Source: JAIQFL01 sp035295745
Lineage (GTDB): Bacteria > Acidobacteriota > Terriglobia > Bryobacterales > Bryobacteraceae
NCBI GenBank assembly: GCA_035295745.1
Contig: DATGIL010000065.1
Span: 1 to 64,000, forward strand
Direction of reading: 5' to 3'
DNA length: 64,000 bases
Within the stretch, counting starts at the first letter, position 1; each line of letters begins with the position of its first letter. The position numbers and the translations under genes are program-made. The notes beneath the pieces are model-generated. The model searched no databases. It was given only the letters and a program-made list of their open reading frames with translations, and was not told the origin of the DNA. This document shows, one piece after another, positions 10,579 to 18,431 of the stretch.

Positions 10579-11589
10579 TTGCTGCGCGCGGTTCGCCGCG
10601 ACCTCGCGACGTTCGAATCGGTCAAGGTCAATAACTTCTTTCTCTTCGTGGCGCTGCTGATTTACGGTGCGCTGGTAAGCGGCGTGGAGCCTCGTAGCTC
10701 GTATCCGTTCCTCCTGGTTCTCGGATTTCTGCTTCTGCTGCCGCTTTCGTCCGACCCGCTCGACAAGATTCCCGCGCCGCGTCTGGCCTCCTGGCCACTT
10801 TCGCCTCGCCAGCGGTTCGCATTGCGACTGGCGAGCCTGGCTCTGAGCCCCGTCTTGTGGTTCACCGTGGCGATCATGCTGTTCGCGGCGCCCGCCCTGG
10901 CGTTCTCGTTCCTGGCGCTTGCGATTGGCGTGCAGGCCCTCATCGTAACCGGCGGCCATTTAGCTGTCCGCGTCCCGGCATGGAATCTGCAGCGGTACAT
11001 CCCGCCACTTCCCGGCCGGCTCGGAGGCATCGCCCGCAATCAATTGCGCGAAACTTTGAGCTTGCTCGATCCCTATCTCGCCATCCTGATCTCGGCTGGG
11101 GGAAGCACCTATCGCTTCCTGACTGCACATCCTGACCCGGAGGCCTTTCCGATCCTGGCGCTGCTGGTGGGGCTGGCGATGAGCACCTGCGCGCAGTGCC
11201 TCTTCGGCCTGGAGTCGGCTTCCGGAGTGAGCCGCTACCGCCTGCTGCCGGTTCGCGGATGGCAGATCCTGTTTGCCAAAGACGCCGCGTACCTCCTGAT
11301 CCTGCTGGTGCTGGTGGCGCCGCTCGCGCCGGGTCCGGGCATGACGTTTGGACTGGTGGCGCTCGCCATCGGGCACTTTCCCTCCGTTGGACCGCTCCGC
11401 CCGCAGCGGCGATGGCGATTTACCAGCGGACGGCTCTTCTTCGGCGTGGCTCAGGTAGTGTTCGGCTGCATGTTCGGAGCCTCCGAATCCCAGCAGGGTC
11501 TTTCGTTTCTGGTGCTCGCCGCGGCCCTCTGGATCGCCTCCATCTATGGCTGCGGCAAATCCTGGGACGCCCCCGCCGGCAGGCGGTAG
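10579..11589 (+). CDS. Polytopic membrane protein, unknown function
   Basis: A 336-aa protein with roughly eight hydrophobic segments in pairs, for example FFLFVALLIYGALVSGV, PFLLVLGFLLLLPLS and LLILLVLVAPLAP. Topology and length resemble ABC-2-type permease subunits, but no ATPase gene lies next to it and the family is not certain. The start is unclear. The listed TTG has AGGA only two bases upstream, while the frame stays open back to 10492 just after a strong AGGAGG (10490-10495) with no ATG/GTG/TTG between. The 3' end overlaps the convergent GNAT gene by 46 bases. Confidence 0.7.
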   Translation: MLRAVRRDLATFESVKVNNFFLFVALLIYGALVSGVEPRSSYPFLLVLGFLLLLPLSSDPLDKIPAPRLASWPLSPRQRFALRLASLALSPVLWFTVAIMLFAAPALAFSFLALAIGVQALIVTGGHLAVRVPAWNLQRYIPPLPGRLGGIARNQLRETLSLLDPYLAILISAGGSTYRFLTAHPDPEAFPILALLVGLAMSTCAQCLFGLESASGVSRYRLLPVRGWQILFAKDAAYLLILLVLVAPLAPGPGMTFGLVALAIGHFPSVGPLRPQRRWRFTSGRLFFGVAQVVFGCMFGASESQQGLSFLVLAAALWIASIYGCGKSWDAPAGRR

Positions 11590-12035
11590 CGGCACTTCTC
11601 CAAATGTCCGTTCTGATGAATCACGCAGTCCTTCGGAACACTCACAACTTCCACGAACTCCGCTCCCGCGAGTTCGAGCGTCCGGCGGGAGGCGAAGTTC
11701 TCGGGATCGCAGGTGATCCACAATGGATCGAGTCCATGCGAACGGGCCAACGGCAGGAGCAGGCGTACGGAACGGGCCGCATAGCGATGTCCCCTGTGCG
11801 CGGCGAGAACGGAATAGCCGATATGGCCCGCATACATTTCGATATGCCGCGTTGACGCGATCCGCAGATTGATCTGCCCCAACTCCTCACCCGAAACGCG
11901 GTGAACCATCCGGAACCGGTAGGCGGGAACCTTGTGGACCCCATGCGGGCCGGTCGTCTTCAGCCGCAGTTCCAGATCGCCATCCCGCAATTCGCCAAGC
12001 GGCAAAGCGAAAGCGGCAAGCGTGCCAGGCACCAC
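11544..12035 (-). CDS. GNAT-family N-acetyltransferase
   Basis: About 163 aa. The GNAT core is visible: the strand ELGQINLRIASTRHIEMYAGHIGYSV, the acetyl-CoA P-loop region AAHRGHRYAARSVRLLL (matching the R/Q-x-x-G-x-G/A pattern), then DPLWITCDPENFASRRTLELAGAEFV, where the NxxSxxxxxKxGF-type C-terminal motif appears. The substrate cannot be read from the sequence. The start is placed at one of two adjacent GTG codons (12035 or 12032) because upstream sequence belongs to the divergent MFS leader. It lies 48 bases from the MFS start, so the two genes share a short divergent promoter region. Confidence 0.8.
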   Translation of the reverse strand: MVPGTLAAFALPLGELRDGDLELRLKTTGPHGVHKVPAYRFRMVHRVSGEELGQINLRIASTRHIEMYAGHIGYSVLAAHRGHRYAARSVRLLLPLARSHGLDPLWITCDPENFASRRTLELAGAEFVEVVSVPKDCVIHQNGHLEKCRYRLPAGASQDLPQP

Positions 12036-12083
12036 CCTGCTATCATAGTCAAATCCCCAAACAAATCGAGAGGTCCGATTTCC

Positions 12084-13328
12084 ATGGCAAGCCCTACGCC
12101 TCAACTCGGTTTTAGCGAGGTACTGCGTATCCGCCCCGTCCGACGGCTCTGGATCGCGCAGCTCGTCAGCATTTTCGGCGACTTTTTGGCCGTTTTCGCG
12201 GTCTTCAGCGTCGTCACATTTCAACTTCATGGCACACCCACCCAGGTGAGCATGATCCTGGCGGCTTATCTGATGCCAATGGCTATCGTCAGCCCGTTTG
12301 CCGGCGTATTCGTCGATAAGTGGAACGTCCAGTGGACCATGATCGCCAGCGATCTGATCCGCGGCGTTCTGGTCCTCGCCCTTCTGTTTGTGCAGCACGA
12401 TCTCATGGCGATCTACGCCATCTTCTGCGCTCTCTCCACAGTCTCGACATTCTTCATGCCCGCACAGTCGGTAGCGGTTCGATCACTGGCGCCGGCGAAT
12501 GGTCTGATGTCCGTGAATGCACTCATGTCGCAGGCGGTCCAAGGGGCGCAGATTATCACTCCGGCCATCGCCGGCCTGTTGGTGCAAAGCATCGGCGCCA
12601 ACTCCTGCTTCCTGTTCGACAGTTTCAGCTTCTTCTTCTCCGCGGCGATGGTGCTGACTCTCACCATCCAACGCCAGCGCAGCGCGTCCGCGCCATCTGC
12701 TGCGAGCACTTTGTTGGCGTCCATGCGGGAGGGATTCTCTTTCATCTTCACTCACGGGGTGATCTCGTTCGTCATGATCGCCATGACTGCGGGCATGTTC
12801 GCCGTGCGTTGTTTCGGAGCGCTGCTTTCGGTCTACGTCCGCGATGTTCTGGCTTCGAAAGAGGCCCTGTTCGGCATCCTGAACTCGCTCATCGGCATCG
12901 GAATGATTACGGGTACGCAGTCGTTGCACCGCTTCGCGCGCCATGTTCCGCAGCAGTACCTGGTGATCTACGGGCTGAGCGGCATGGGCGTCGCGGTTCT
13001 GGTAACCGCAATCTTCGGGAAAGTCGCGAGCACGGCGGTCGGGATGCTGGGGCTCGGCTTCTTCGCCGCGTTCATCATGATCACTGCGCAAACCCTGATC
13101 CAGCGCGAAACGCCCCACGAGCTTCTGGGCCGCGTCAGCAGCAGCTTGATGTCGCTGCTGGCCATCTCGCAGGTGGTGGCGATGTTCGTCGCGGGTCCGG
13201 TAGCGCAGCAAGCCGGCATCCGTAATCTCTATTTCGGGAGCGCCGCCATGCTGGCTCTCATCGGCGTCATCGGATTCCGCAAACTCCAGGGACAGAAATC
13301 CAAGAACGAAGCCGCGGCCGCCGCATAG
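12084..13328 (+). CDS. MFS transporter, MefA/enterobactin-exporter-like group
   Basis: A 414-aa membrane protein with about 11-12 hydrophobic helices. The opening (VRRLWIAQLVSIFGDFLAVFAVFSV) and the loop between helices 2 and 3 (FAGVFVDKWNVQWTMI) match the MFS_3 type, whose members export macrolides or siderophores. The interior contains the usual RETPHELLGRVSSSL region after helix 10. The start at 12084 is chosen because it gives the family N-terminus and has GAGAGG upstream. The substrate is unknown. The gene is followed by a convergent secreted-protein gene. Confidence 0.88.
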   Translation: MASPTPQLGFSEVLRIRPVRRLWIAQLVSIFGDFLAVFAVFSVVTFQLHGTPTQVSMILAAYLMPMAIVSPFAGVFVDKWNVQWTMIASDLIRGVLVLALLFVQHDLMAIYAIFCALSTVSTFFMPAQSVAVRSLAPANGLMSVNALMSQAVQGAQIITPAIAGLLVQSIGANSCFLFDSFSFFFSAAMVLTLTIQRQRSASAPSAASTLLASMREGFSFIFTHGVISFVMIAMTAGMFAVRCFGALLSVYVRDVLASKEALFGILNSLIGIGMITGTQSLHRFARHVPQQYLVIYGLSGMGVAVLVTAIFGKVASTAVGMLGLGFFAAFIMITAQTLIQRETPHELLGRVSSSLMSLLAISQVVAMFVAGPVAQQAGIRNLYFGSAAMLALIGVIGFRKLQGQKSKNEAAAAA

Positions 13329-13420
13329 GATAAGGAGTGAGTTCAGACGCGGCCGGTCGCGATTCACGAGGGACGACGTCCGCGGATCTTCACAGCTCCC
13401 GACGAGCGTGGACGTGGCTT

Positions 13421-13465
13421 GGCGGCGATCTTCACCGCCAATGATGCGTTCGGGGCGTCATTGGC
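13421..13465. terminator. Hairpin pair between convergent genes
   Basis: GCCAATGA (13437-13444) pairs perfectly with TCATTGGC (13458-13465), with additional inner pairing. A second smaller stem, GGCGG/CCGCC (about 13421-13439), competes with it. The location between the convergent MFS (ends 13328) and 13519-14166 genes fits a bidirectional terminator. No U-tract is present on either strand, so this is tentative. Confidence 0.35.
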
Positions 13466-13518
13466 CTTCGCCGCGGGATTCTCGCAAGTCGTGCTGGAAG
13501 CGGGAGGCCGCGCCCTGG

Positions 13519-14166
13519 CTACTTTTCGCCGCACCCTGTCTTGTCGTCAATCGGAAACACGCGCTGCGACAGCTTTTGTACGGCGCCGTCCCTGCCGATC
13601 CAATAGCGAAGATCGAAACAATCGCCTGGCAACAGCGACGTACCCCGCCGCGCACCGCCGGTGTGACCAACGAGTTGCACCTCGACGTGCCTCGGATCCG
13701 TCCAGCCGATTCCGTGGACATACGAAATCGCCGGCACCTTCTCGCCAGGACCCGCAGGACGCGCCGGAGCGATCTGTCCCGGCACAAAGAAGCGCGCGGA
13801 TCCCGCATCGGCAGCGACGATCCGGGCGCGCAGATCCAGACGATCGAGCGTCTTCACATCGTAGACATAAGCGACTTCCAAATCGCTAAATTCGCGGTCG
13901 TTTGCGAGAAAAGCGCCGCTATCCGGCGCCCAAGCCATCGTGAGGGTCTGAACTGTGACCCTGAAGACCATTCGGCGTTCTTGCGAATGGAGATCCTCCA
14001 GCCAGAGCCGCGCATTTTCCGCATCGCCGGAAAGGGCGTAAGCGCCGTTTGGAGAAACCAGGCGATTGGCAGGTCCAAACGGAGGATTCAGCGGCACGCT
14101 GGTTGGCTGTCCTGCCAGTGGCCAGACGAGCAGAGTTGCTACCAGGCAGAGGCGGCACACGATCAC
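13519..14166 (-). CDS. Secreted hypothetical protein with propeller-like blades
   Basis: A 215-aa protein with a clear signal peptide (MIVCRLCLVATLLVWPLAGQ). The mature part shows blade-like segments (LVSPNGAYALSGDAENARLW and MAWAPDSGAFLANDREFSDL), reminiscent of PD40/WD40 propellers but too few for a closed propeller. It ends after a cysteine-containing tail (PGDCFDLRYWIGRDG). No enzymatic motif was seen. Similar short secreted propeller fragments are common in acidobacteria. Transcribed alone. Confidence 0.75.
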   Translation of the reverse strand: MIVCRLCLVATLLVWPLAGQPTSVPLNPPFGPANRLVSPNGAYALSGDAENARLWLEDLHSQERRMVFRVTVQTLTMAWAPDSGAFLANDREFSDLEVAYVYDVKTLDRLDLRARIVAADAGSARFFVPGQIAPARPAGPGEKVPAISYVHGIGWTDPRHVEVQLVGHTGGARRGTSLLPGDCFDLRYWIGRDGAVQKLSQRVFPIDDKTGCGEK

Positions 14167-14224
14167 GGACCTATCGTACCGTGGCGCGCAGACTAGAACC
14201 GATCGGTGATCTTCTCCACAATAC

Positions 14225-14758
14225 CTACACCAGCACGCCCGCCAGCACCTGGATTGACGACCGGCAAAATGCGGGGAGATCCTGGGGCTTGCGGCTGGTC
14301 ACCAGATTATTGTCCACCACCACCTCGGCGTCCACCCAGTGCGCGCCGGCGTTGATGACATCATCTTTGATGGCGAAGAAACTGGTAGCAGTGCGCCCCT
14401 TCAGCATGCCGCCTGCGGAACACAGTATCCATGGACCGTGGCAAATAGCGGCCACCAGCTTACCTTCCGCATCCATATCCTTCACAAACTGATTCGCCTT
14501 CGCGTGGCGGCGGATGTGGTCCGGCGCGTAGCCTCCGGGGGCAACCACGCCGTCGAAGTCCTTAGCATTCGCGTCGTCATAAGAAAGCTCGCACTTCACC
14601 GGGTAACCCAGTTTACTGGTGTAAGTGGCGCCGGCCTTCGCGCCTACCGTTACCACGGTGGCTCCGGCTTCCTGAAATCGGAACAGGGGGTACCAGACTT
14701 CCATTTCCTGGTACAAATTGTCCACAAGAATCGCGATCTTCTTTCCGGTCAATTCCAT
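14225..14758 (-). CDS. DJ-1/PfpI-family protein (YhbO/protease I type)
   Basis: A 177-aa cytosolic protein. The class I amidotransferase-like fold is shown by KIAILVDNLYQEMEVWYP (glutamate near residue 18), GVVAPGGYAPDHIR and the nucleophile elbow AAICHGPW with Cys106-His107. This E-C-H arrangement is that of PfpI and YhbO, which are intracellular proteases, chaperones or methylglyoxal-adduct deglycases depending on the report. The start at 14758 is set by the canonical MELTGKKIAIL N-terminus. It is divergent from the Hsp70 operon, with 134 bases between the start codons, which may or may not mean shared stress control. Confidence 0.9.
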   Translation of the reverse strand: MELTGKKIAILVDNLYQEMEVWYPLFRFQEAGATVVTVGAKAGATYTSKLGYPVKCELSYDDANAKDFDGVVAPGGYAPDHIRRHAKANQFVKDMDAEGKLVAAICHGPWILCSAGGMLKGRTATSFFAIKDDVINAGAHWVDAEVVVDNNLVTSRKPQDLPAFCRSSIQVLAGVLV

Positions 14759-14892
14759 GTGTCTATGGTATCCCCGTCCGGCCCCGGAAAGGCAGGGTGT
14801 GGCTCCGACCGAAAGCATTAGCGAGTACCGCCCAGATTGGGTTACAATCACGGTGATCCCTCCCCCCATTACGCCAGGAGCGTGAGCTGCCA

Positions 14893-17466
14893 ATGGCCCA
14901 AATGCCACAGCCAAATCCCGCGAGCGCCTCACCCATCCGATCGAATGAGGTCGCCCCAGAGGACCGCGCCAGAGTCGAGCGTGAGATCGCAATGGGCAAC
15001 GGGGAGAAAGCACTGGAGGTTGCGAAGGCCATCCACAAGCGCCGCCCATGCGTAGAGTCGGAATCTCTGCTGGCCGACGCCTATGAACTGCGTTTCCATG
15101 ACCAACTGGAGCGTGGCCTCGATGCCTCGGCCCATGAGCTCATAAAGCACATCATTCGAAAGTTTCCTTCCACCGCAGAAAGGGTGGGCGGTTGGGAGTT
15201 CGCCTTTGAGGTTCGGGCGGGTAACCTGGAGCCTGCGCTCAGAGTTCTGAACGATGCCGCGCGGCCACCCGAGCTCCATGCCTTGATCGGCAACTTCATT
15301 CGCCGCTATGTGTTCGATCTTCGCGGTATAGCCAATACCGGCATCCTCTCACCCGAGCATCCGATTCGCGCCGCGGCAATTGCGCTCACCAAGGCCTTCG
15401 AGGCCGTCACCAGCGGGCCCGTGACAGAAGACCAACTCGCCCTGGTGGAAGTCTCGCGCCAGAGCCCCTTATCACCCTGGAAGATGATCATCCGCGCGAT
15501 CGCCGCTTTCTACCGGCGCGAAGATGACCTCTGCGAGAAGTATCTCGCCGCCGTCGATCGGCATTCCGCGGCCCTGCGCCTGAAACCGGCCCTCCGGATG
15601 CTAATGCGAAAGCGCGGGCCCAGCCGCGGCGCTGAAATTGCTCTTGGCGGGCAGGTCGGCGGAGACCTCGAGAGACTGCGCCAATCGCTGACGAATCTGG
15701 ACCATGCGATCGCGAATCGCCAACCGCGGCCGATCCTTTCCGCGATTCACCAGGCTGTAGCCGCGTGCGCTGATGTGTCCCCGACGCTGCTCGAACGCTT
15801 GCGGCAGCACATCTTCGTGCGCTTGGGCGGTGTGAAATTGAAGGCCAAGGACCTGCGGTCAGCCCTCGGTCCCTGCGTCCATGATGCTTACTTCTGGCGG
15901 TTGATGGCGCGTACTGCCGAATCAGAATCCGGCCGGCCTGTTGCCATTCCGCTCGCTTGCTGCTACTGGGACGAGTTCGGCAGGCACGCCGTTCACGAAG
16001 GTTTATTTCCCGCCAAGGGGCCGGAGATTGCCGCTCTGTGTTTGCACATGGTTGAGTTGTGGGCAAGAGTCGAGCCGGATTCAGTGGAGCGTGCACAACA
16101 GGAATTCTTCCGCGTCTTCGCCGGTTACGAGCAGTATTACCGCGGTCAGTCCAGCGAAATCCAAGCCCTCCGCCCGCCCAGCCCGCGCACTTATTTCCTT
16201 CACCCGATCGAGATCCTGGAAAGGGCCTGCGAAGCGGACCCGTGCTCCGAGAATTTCGCGCGATGGCTGAAGGCCGCTGCCAAAACGTCCCATGCCGATG
16301 AGGTGGCGGCAATCTGGTCTGAAGCTCTTCCTGGAGACATTCCGCCGCTGCTTCATCTGATGCACTCCGCCGAACAGCGCAATGCGCTGCAAAAGGCATT
16401 TAAGCTCATGGAGCGGGCGGAGCAGATTGATGGTCTGAATTCGGCGGTTCGCCGCGCACGCCTGCGCCTGCTGGTCTCGATGGCCCTGCGCCACTTCAAA
16501 GAATCCAAGCCTAAGCTGGCCGCGCGTGAGTTGACACAACTGGAGGCGCTGCCCCAGGCACAGCAAGGGGATCGTCCTGCCTTTATCGCCGCCTTGCGAT
16601 GGATCTGGTCTTTCGCGGAAGGCACTCCCGGCCAGGCATCCGCGATTCGCGCTTCGGTTGTGCAACGGCTTGGGAGCGAACTGGCCACACAGGTGGTATT
16701 CGCCGGGGTCCTGGATCGCATTGGAATGAAGCATTCCGACGTCGAGGAGCCTCCACGAGGTGCTCCGGTCGCAGCGGCGGTCGGCCGCGCCTGTGCGCTC
16801 GGTGAAGACATGGGCGTGCCTTTCGACATTCCCGAAACGCTGCTCGATCGTTTGGAAAAGGAGATTTCGGCGGCAGATTTCTCCGCGCCGGTTGCGGCTC
16901 TCATTGCTCTTGGCGAAACTGCGCTCCGTCAAGGCCTCTTTCCGATGGCCTACGCAATCGCGGGAGCGGGACTCGCCCAGGGTTCCGAAGGCTTGGCGCG
17001 ATTCCTCTATCTGCGGGCCGGCGGGATGCCGCCCTGGGAAGCAGAACGCCGTGGCCGCTGCCTGGCAGCCGCTTCCGAACTAGCCCGGCGCCAGCGTGAC
17101 AACGACCTTCTGGACCGCATCGGAACCTTGCGTGAGGAGATCTTCGACTGGTACGAGGCCGAAGGCAACGGGCCGAGTACCACCGTTAGTTCCGACGAGA
17201 TCGCTCGCCTGGTAACGGAGGAAGGCCAGCATCGCGGCTATCCGAAGCCACGGCCGGCGGGACGCGAGCAGGAGTGCAACTGTCCGAAGTGCCGGGCAGA
17301 ACGCGACCTGCCGATTCCACCCGAACTCGAGGAGATGATGGAGATGATAGGCCCGGACGGGATGGCGGAAGCATTGTCCGAGATTATCGACAGCTTCGTT
17401 CGACCCAGAAAACGCCGCGGCCGTAAGCCACGCTTTCCGTTTGACGACAAAAATAGCCCATTTTAA
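14893..17466 (+). CDS. Large helical repeat protein heading an alternative Hsp70 operon
   Basis: An 857-aa protein with no signal peptide or membrane helix. Most of the chain is amphipathic helices in pairs, resembling TPR/HEAT-type repeats (for example GNGEKALEVAKAIHKRRPCV and NALQKAFKLMERAEQIDG). Near the C-terminus it has a small cysteine cluster, CNCPKC, a glutamate/methionine-rich helix (PPELEEMMEMIGPDGMAEAL) and a basic tail (RPRKRRGRKPRF). I do not recognise a named family. It lies nine bases upstream of a J-like gene, and the following genes overlap, so it is expressed with the GrpE/Hsp70 homologues. A substrate-recognition or scaffold role for this chaperone machine is inference. The start has CAGGAGCGTGAG upstream. 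Confidence 0.85.
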   Translation: MAQMPQPNPASASPIRSNEVAPEDRARVEREIAMGNGEKALEVAKAIHKRRPCVESESLLADAYELRFHDQLERGLDASAHELIKHIIRKFPSTAERVGGWEFAFEVRAGNLEPALRVLNDAARPPELHALIGNFIRRYVFDLRGIANTGILSPEHPIRAAAIALTKAFEAVTSGPVTEDQLALVEVSRQSPLSPWKMIIRAIAAFYRREDDLCEKYLAAVDRHSAALRLKPALRMLMRKRGPSRGAEIALGGQVGGDLERLRQSLTNLDHAIANRQPRPILSAIHQAVAACADVSPTLLERLRQHIFVRLGGVKLKAKDLRSALGPCVHDAYFWRLMARTAESESGRPVAIPLACCYWDEFGRHAVHEGLFPAKGPEIAALCLHMVELWARVEPDSVERAQQEFFRVFAGYEQYYRGQSSEIQALRPPSPRTYFLHPIEILERACEADPCSENFARWLKAAAKTSHADEVAAIWSEALPGDIPPLLHLMHSAEQRNALQKAFKLMERAEQIDGLNSAVRRARLRLLVSMALRHFKESKPKLAARELTQLEALPQAQQGDRPAFIAALRWIWSFAEGTPGQASAIRASVVQRLGSELATQVVFAGVLDRIGMKHSDVEEPPRGAPVAAAVGRACALGEDMGVPFDIPETLLDRLEKEISAADFSAPVAALIALGETALRQGLFPMAYAIAGAGLAQGSEGLARFLYLRAGGMPPWEAERRGRCLAAASELARRQRDNDLLDRIGTLREEIFDWYEAEGNGPSTTVSSDEIARLVTEEGQHRGYPKPRPAGREQECNCPKCRAERDLPIPPELEEMMEMIGPDGMAEALSEIIDSFVRPRKRRGRKPRFPFDDKNSPF

Positions 17467-17475
17467 GAAAGCCGT

Positions 17476-17775
17476 ATGCAACCGAACGATCCCTATCAGG
17501 TGCTGGAAATTCAGGTAGAGTCTGGCGACGAAGAGATTCGGGCCGCCTACCTGCGCAAAGTGAGAGAATTTCCGCCCGATCGTGCTCCACGCGAGTTCGA
17601 GCTGGTCCGCGATGCCTATGAGCTTCTGCGTGACCCGCGCCGCCGCTCCCGTTACCTGCTGCTTTCCACCGACCCCAAACAGCCTTTGGTTAGCTTGCTG
17701 GAAGGCCGTCCCGCCGATCGCCATTTCATCGGACCGGAGCCTTGGTGGCGGGTGCTGAGGGAGAACAAACCCTGA
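17476..17775 (+). CDS. J-domain-like protein with PPD in place of HPD
   Basis: A 99-aa protein whose first 60 residues follow the J-domain plan: DPYQVLEIQVESGDEEIRAAYL (helices I-II), then the loop, then FELVRDAYELLRDPRRRSRYLL (helix III and the terminal QKRRxYD-like element). The invariant HPD tripeptide that stimulates Hsp70 ATPase is FPPDR here, so histidine is replaced by proline at residue 33. There is no glycine-rich or zinc domain. The stop overlaps the next start (TGATG), indicating translational coupling to the GrpE-like gene. Confidence 0.82.
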   Translation: MQPNDPYQVLEIQVESGDEEIRAAYLRKVREFPPDRAPREFELVRDAYELLRDPRRRSRYLLLSTDPKQPLVSLLEGRPADRHFIGPEPWWRVLRENKP

Positions 17776-18431
17776 TGGACCGCGCCGAAATCTTACGGCG
17801 ATTCGAACAGTACCTGGATTCCGCTCTGGCTGAAGAAGAGCCACCGGCTGGTATTCCAGCGGAAATCCTCTGCGGTGACGATGCGGCGCAAAGCTCCGCA
17901 ACCGATTGGTTCACCATGTGGTCTGCCGTCACCGCGCTCACCCAGGAAGTAAAGCTCCAGGGACGTGCGTTCAAACAACTGGGAGAGACGCTCACCGCCG
18001 ATACGGAGCGCCGCACACGCAAAGAGTCGCTCACCGGACTGCTCGAAATCAGGGAGAGGCTGCAAAGGGGGCTGGAAGCGGTGGGGAAACGCCCGCAGTT
18101 GGAGCCGATCTTCTGGGACCGGATCTTTGCGGAGCGATGGAAGCAGACACAGCACGCGCTGGAAGTCGTCGGCGCGTTGGAAGAGGGCTATCGGTTGAGT
18201 CTGAGTTATCTGGACGATCTGTTGTTCCAGTTGCAGGTCAGCCCCATCGATTGCGCAGGGCGTAAGTTCGATCCGCGGCGCATGAACGCGGTGGACGTGG
18301 AGGAGACCGAGGACGCCGAAGAAGGCACCGTGGTATCGGTCTATCGCGCGGGTTACGAGTGGAACGGCGAGCTGTTTCGCCCCGCCCAGGTTCGAGTGGC
18401 CCGGCGGCCAAGGAGCGCTGCCAGTTTATGA
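17775..18431 (+). CDS. GrpE-like nucleotide exchange factor
   Basis: A 218-aa protein. The N-terminal two-thirds are long charged helices (KLQGRAFKQLGETLTADTER), as in the GrpE coiled coil. The C-terminus keeps the GrpE beta-wing signature: FDPRRMNAVDVEETEDAEEG, then TVVSVYRAGYEWNGELFRPA and QVRVAR, matching the family pattern of FDP...AV, gtV, GY and RpA.V.V. GrpE releases ADP from Hsp70. Overlap with both neighbours (TGATG before, ATGA after) argues that it serves the Hsp70 encoded next. It diverges from housekeeping GrpE in the N-terminal half. Confidence 0.85.
   Translation: MDRAEILRRFEQYLDSALAEEEPPAGIPAEILCGDDAAQSSATDWFTMWSAVTALTQEVKLQGRAFKQLGETLTADTERRTRKESLTGLLEIRERLQRGLEAVGKRPQLEPIFWDRIFAERWKQTQHALEVVGALEEGYRLSLSYLDDLLFQLQVSPIDCAGRKFDPRRMNAVDVEETEDAEEGTVVSVYRAGYEWNGELFRPAQVRVARRPRSAASL

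Noticed and set aside
13364..13534. A possible 56-aa basic ORF on the minus strand ending in KIRGRRPS
   Set aside because: It has a GTG start with no spaced ribosome site and overlaps the end of the 13519-14166 gene. The protein-like look alone is not enough.
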